Source: DAOUJI01 sp965224415
Lineage (GTDB): Bacteria > Chloroflexota > Dehalococcoidia > Lucifugimonadales > JAGWBF01
DNA: 64,000 nt
Direction: 5' to 3'
Assembly: GCA_965224415.1 (NCBI GenBank)
Contig: CBDCZB010000005.1
Coordinates: 62,001-126,000, forward strand
Position 1 is the stretch's first letter. Every line of letters starts with the position of its first letter. Below, one piece after another: positions 61,111 to 64,000 of the stretch. Under the pieces are notes generated by a model that was given only the letters and a program-made list of their open reading frames with translations, was not told the DNA's origin and made no database searches. The position numbers were made by a program, and so were the translations under genes.

Positions 61111-61974
61111 ATGAAAGTCACCGACCTAGCAGCCAGCCGGGGCGACCGGCCAGTGTTCATCTGCGACTTCTCGCCGCCCAGGTTTGCCGACTGGAACGTA
61201 GTCCAGCGGGCGGCGGAGTTGAGCGCCGACTTCCTGTGCGTGGCCTACAATCCCGGCAAGGCCGTGCGGGTGGACTCGGCCATGCTGGCATCCGCTATAA
61301 AGGCTCGTACAGGGAAAGAGACAGTCTTCAACCTAGCCACACGTGATATGAACAGATTGGCCTTGCAGACCCACCTGCTGGGCGCCCAGATGTTGGGGCT
61401 GGAAAACGTGGTGGCGGTGAAGGGGGACGACTTCACCGGGCGTGACCTGGAGCGTGTCAGGCCTGTGGACGACTACTTGCCCACGGATTTGATAAAGGGC
61501 GCGGCGGCGCTCAATCAAGGGGTGGATTTCAGGGGATCACAGCTCAGGGCCCCTACCGACCTGTGCATCGGAGCCTCCATCGATCTGGGGCGGGGCGTCC
61601 AAGCAGAAACCGCATTGGCCCACCGCAAAGTCCAAGCCGGGGCCCAGTTCTTCATTACCCAGCCCGTTTTCAGCGTAGCCGAGATAGACTCTTTCTACGC
61701 CGCTTACCGAGAGGCCGCCGATCATGACGTGGAAGTCCCCGTGTTTTTCGGGCTTCAGGTCATGACGCCGGGAGGCGTGGTATTTTCAGGTGTGCCCGAG
61801 AACGTGAAGGAGGAATTGGAGAAGGGCAGGGACGGCTCGGAGATGGCCCTGGAACTGCTCCACGCCTTCACGGAGAACGGGGTCAATCGAATTTATCTTG
61901 TGCCGCCCATACTGAAAGGCGGGGCGAGGGACTATCCTGCGGCCCAGCGGGTGCTCGACGGGTTCTACGCATAA
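61111..61974 (+). CDS. Methylenetetrahydrofolate reductase-like protein
   Basis: A 287-aa FAD-dependent MTHFR-type TIM barrel. Motifs are PVFICDFSPPRFADWN at the N-terminus, NLATRDMNRLALQTHLLGA (active-site region), NVVAVKGDDFTGRD and AQFFITQPVF. Only the catalytic domain is present, as in MetF. In this lineage such proteins may serve the Wood-Ljungdahl methyl branch or methionine synthesis; the exact role is not resolved. Confidence 0.85.
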   Translation: MKVTDLAASRGDRPVFICDFSPPRFADWNVVQRAAELSADFLCVAYNPGKAVRVDSAMLASAIKARTGKETVFNLATRDMNRLALQTHLLGAQMLGLENVVAVKGDDFTGRDLERVRPVDDYLPTDLIKGAAALNQGVDFRGSQLRAPTDLCIGASIDLGRGVQAETALAHRKVQAGAQFFITQPVFSVAEIDSFYAAYREAADHDVEVPVFFGLQVMTPGGVVFSGVPENVKEELEKGRDGSEMALELLHAFTENGVNRIYLVPPILKGGARDYPAAQRVLDGFYA

Positions 61975-62016
61975 CCAGGGACTTAAAACAACTGCGTTTG
62001 CTAGGGAGGTGCAACT

Positions 62017-62499
62017 ATGGCGTCGCTTCAGGAAGAAGTGGGACAGCAGCTGGCGGAAAAGGGACTCAAGATTGCCGTGGCCGAGGCGTGCACCGGCGGG
62101 CTGGTGGGATCAAAGATAATCAGCGTGCCCGGCAGTTCCAAGTATTTCCTGGGAGGTGTAATCGCCTACACCGGCGGCTCCAAGACCAAAGTACTGGGAG
62201 TCTCCCAGGAGCTCATGGACACCGAGGGTTCGGTCAGCCCCAAGACCGCTGTGGCGATGGCCGAGAGAGCTTGGAGACTCATGGAAGCCGACATCGGGGT
62301 CTCGACCACGGGAGTCGCAGGGCCTGGTCCCGGCAGGCCCGGCTACCCAGTGGGCCTGTTCTACGTCGGCCTATCCGCCGCCGACGGTTACGAGGCATCC
62401 AGGGAGTTGCGTTGGGACGACGACCGCAACGGGAACCGGGACCGGACGGCCGATGCAGCGTTGGAAATGGTGAAGGAGTACCTAGCTCAGAAGAGCTGA
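62017..62499 (+). CDS. pncC: Nicotinamide-nucleotide amidase (CinA C-terminal type)
   Basis: A 160-aa stand-alone PncC-type protein that deamidates NMN to nicotinic acid mononucleotide. The family motif is AEACTGGLVGSKIISVPGSS, with AYTGGSK, TEGSVSPKTA and GVAGPGPGRPGYPVG. GGGAGG lies upstream of the ATG. A second CinA-like domain occurs in the fusion gene at 22.1 kb. It lies 42 bp after the MetF-like gene. Confidence 0.9.
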   Translation: MASLQEEVGQQLAEKGLKIAVAEACTGGLVGSKIISVPGSSKYFLGGVIAYTGGSKTKVLGVSQELMDTEGSVSPKTAVAMAERAWRLMEADIGVSTTGVAGPGPGRPGYPVGLFYVGLSAADGYEASRELRWDDDRNGNRDRTADAALEMVKEYLAQKS

Positions 62500-62548
62500 C
62501 CTTACGCCCACTTTGGCGTCGCTTCGCTGGAGAAACCTTTGCTAAAAT

Positions 62549-62583
62549 CCCCCTCTCCGTCTCGGAGAGGGTTGGGGTGAGGG
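62549..62583. repeat. CTCTCCC...GGTGAGGG intergenic repeat, copy 5
   Basis: CCCCTCTCC-GTCTCGGAGAGGG followed by TTGGGGTGAGGG, between pncC and the DUF1385 gene. Confidence 0.7.
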
Positions 62584-62606
62584 TAAATGGCCTAACGGAC
62601 CCTCGC

Positions 62607-63590
62607 TTAGGCCGGAGCCTCTTCCCCGGCGCCGCCGTACACTTCCGAAACCGGCGCAGGGCGACCCTCGTCGGCTGCTAAAGCCGTGTCCATCGCCAGA
62701 ATGGCAACCTCTATCTGGCTGTCGTCAGGCTGGCGTGTAGTAAGCCTCTGCAAGGTCAGCCCGGGTATGGCGAACAACTGCGTAATCGGATTGCTCTGAT
62801 GGGCGCCGCTGAACCGAATGACCTCGTAGCTCAGGGCGGCTATGACTGGGATGAACACCACCCGCGAGGCGATCAGCCACCAAAGAGGTTCTCTTCCCAG
62901 AAAGGCGAACACTACAATGGCCACCACCGCCACGGTGAGAAGGAATGCTGTTCCGCACCTAGGATGGGCGGTGGGGAATCGGCGCACGTGTTCCACGTCC
63001 AGCGGCAGCCCCGCCTCATGAGTGTGGACCGCCATGTGCTCGGCGCCGTGGTACGCAAAGACCCGGCGTATGTCGGGCATAAGCCCTATCAGCCCGATGT
63101 ATCCCACCAGCAGGGCTAGGCGAATCACCCCTTCGATAAGGTTGACCAGTGGGTCGGACGACAGCACATTTTCCAGGGGGCGGGTCGCGAAAAGGGGCGT
63201 CAGGAAGAAGAAACCGATTCCAAGGGCCAGAGAGAAAGCGATTACTACGGCCATCATCCATTTGGAGACTTCTTCTTGGCCCTGGGTCTGGTCCTCTACG
63301 GCGATGCTGGCCGACTTGTTCAGGGCCTTGATTCCCAGGCTCAAGGTTTCGATGAGGACCAGGATGCCTCGAATGAGGGGGACCCGCCGCAGTTTTCCGG
63401 TGTATATCTGGCTTAGAGGTTCGGACAGGGTCTCTATCTGCCCGTCGGTGCGCCTTACGGCAAGGCTGTAGTGCCGACGGCCCCGAATCATGACGCCTTC
63501 GATCACCGCCTGGCCGCCGTAGAAGAATGGCTGCTGAGACAAGTTGGTCTCCTGAAGATTAAAAGGACGCCGTCCGCCCCGGAGCTTCAC
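62607..63590 (-). CDS. DUF1385 membrane protein
   Basis: A 327-aa protein with the DUF1385 N-terminal core (FYGGQAVIEGVMIRG) and at least four transmembrane segments (about residues 112-131, 155-172, 217-238 and 240-255). The central HGAEHMAVHTHE motif carries conserved His/Glu residues. It commonly lies beside rpmE and prfA in many bacteria, as with rpmE here. The function is unknown; metal-dependent membrane enzyme activity has been suggested. Confidence 0.88.
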   Translation of the reverse strand: MKLRGGRRPFNLQETNLSQQPFFYGGQAVIEGVMIRGRRHYSLAVRRTDGQIETLSEPLSQIYTGKLRRVPLIRGILVLIETLSLGIKALNKSASIAVEDQTQGQEEVSKWMMAVVIAFSLALGIGFFFLTPLFATRPLENVLSSDPLVNLIEGVIRLALLVGYIGLIGLMPDIRRVFAYHGAEHMAVHTHEAGLPLDVEHVRRFPTAHPRCGTAFLLTVAVVAIVVFAFLGREPLWWLIASRVVFIPVIAALSYEVIRFSGAHQSNPITQLFAIPGLTLQRLTTRQPDDSQIEVAILAMDTALAADEGRPAPVSEVYGGAGEEAPA

Positions 63591-63623
63591 GCCCCGCTCC
63601 CGCCCTAGCGAGGGTCGGGCGGC

Positions 63624-63824
63624 CTACTCTATCTTGAAGCGGCGCCTCAGCCTTTCGATGCGGCCCTCAGTGTCCACGACGCGCTGCTGTCCCGTGTAGA
63701 AGGGGTGGCAACGGCTGCAAATCTCAACTCTCAGGCTTCCCTTGGTGGCCGCCGTCTGAAACACATTGCCGCATGAGCAGGTGACTGTTGCGGCTTCGAA
63801 ATTTGGGTGGATTTCCTTTTTCAT
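63624..63824 (-). CDS. rpmE: 50S ribosomal protein L31
   Basis: The 66-aa zinc-binding (C+) form of L31: cysteines in TCSCGNVF and EICSRCHPFYTG. The zinc form is the one degraded or replaced under zinc starvation in other bacteria. It lies between rpmA and the DUF1385 gene on the minus strand. Confidence 0.97.
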   Translation of the reverse strand: MKKEIHPNFEAATVTCSCGNVFQTAATKGSLRVEICSRCHPFYTGQQRVVDTEGRIERLRRRFKIE

Positions 63825-63843
63825 ATTCCTTCTCTGATGGGGA

Positions 63844-64000
63844 CTAGGCGACGGGATACACGCTGGCCCGTTTGCGGTCCTTGGTGTCCCATTCGAACTT
63901 CACCCGGCCGTCGATGAGCGAGTACAGCGTAAAGTCCCGACCAAGCCCGACGTTGCGGCCGGGTCTGATTCGCGTGCCTCGCTGCCGGACGATGATGGAT
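63844..64000 (-). CDS. rpmA: 50S ribosomal protein L27 (5' end outside window)
   Basis: The C-terminal 52 codons of L27: IIVRQRGTRIRPGRNVGLGRDFTLYSLIDGRVKFE. The N-terminal part runs off the right edge. It is followed 19 bp later by rpmE. rplU is expected upstream outside the window. Confidence 0.92.
   Translation of the reverse strand, partial: SIIVRQRGTRIRPGRNVGLGRDFTLYSLIDGRVKFEWDTKDRKRASVYPVA

Noticed and set aside
1..64000. CRISPR arrays, rRNA and tRNA genes
   Set aside because: No regularly spaced direct repeats and no recognisable rRNA or tRNA signatures were found on reading both strands by eye; a covariance-model search would be decisive for tRNAs.

Overview
The window is about 60% GC, dense with genes, and carries no rRNA, recognisable tRNA or CRISPR array. 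The gene content suggests a Chloroflexota bacterium of the Dehalococcoidia/SAR202 type. Pointers are four luciferase-like (LLM) flavin monooxygenases, a pair of family III CoA-transferases, an amidohydrolase, a 6-oxocamphor-hydrolase-like crotonase, a tandem carboxymuconolactone-decarboxylase protein, the futalosine route to menaquinone, and tandem Asp23/Gls24 proteins. This placement is inference from content; no phylogeny could be run.

Layout. 1-8.6 kb: a partial sirohaem sulfite/nitrite reductase, then an RNA-turnover and lipid run (RNase Y without a membrane anchor, YmdB-like phosphodiesterase, PHP phosphoesterase, PlsY, a zinc-finger membrane protein), recA and a Gfo/Idh oxidoreductase. 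8.9-18.5 kb: two Asp23 paralogues, LLM oxidoreductases, an ABM protein, a CMD protein, an A-type Fe-S carrier next to a YgfZ/IBA57-like protein, an OCH-like crotonase and an amidohydrolase. 18.5-31.5 kb is the accessory-rich part. It holds a 622-codon gene split by a fresh IS5-family insertion, three toxin-antitoxin modules (HigBA, Doc with a small partner, HicBA), a CinA-nucleotidylyltransferase fusion, a CoA-transferase pair and selD with an in-frame UGA. 31.5-36.8 kb: yraN, rnhB, mnmA, a cupin, a VOC protein and two LLM paralogues. 36.8-39.4 kb: a DCC-family gene whose 3' end is duplicated on both sides of a methyltransferase/HNH-nuclease cassette. 39.6-46.8 kb: a B12-binding radical SAM protein, fabF, recJ, a Nudix hydrolase, endonuclease V and prfB with its programmed frameshift. 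46.8-55.6 kb: ribD-ribE-ribBA, dcd, a SIMPL lipoprotein, and an ECF sigma/anti-sigma/VWA-lipoprotein module. 55.8-64 kb: mqnE-mqnA-mqnC, a separate mqnD with an oxidoreductase, a MetF-like reductase, pncC, a DUF1385 protein, rpmE and partial rpmA.

How the genes work together. Menaquinone synthesis (MqnA, E, C, D) and riboflavin synthesis (RibD, E, BA) would supply quinone and flavin for the flavin-dependent catabolic enzymes. Several promoters match the sigma-70 consensus with 17-18 bp spacing, and clean stem-loop terminators are present. Some genes (nfi, the HNH nuclease, higB) have the -10 box so close to the start that leaderless mRNAs are likely.

The strongest special observations are the selenocysteine-encoding selD with a bacterial SECIS-like hairpin, the restriction-modification cassette bracketed by a 138-bp duplication of a host gene end, the IS-split gene that is restored exactly in frame when the insertion is removed, and the crotonase that keeps all four catalytic positions of 6-oxocamphor hydrolase.
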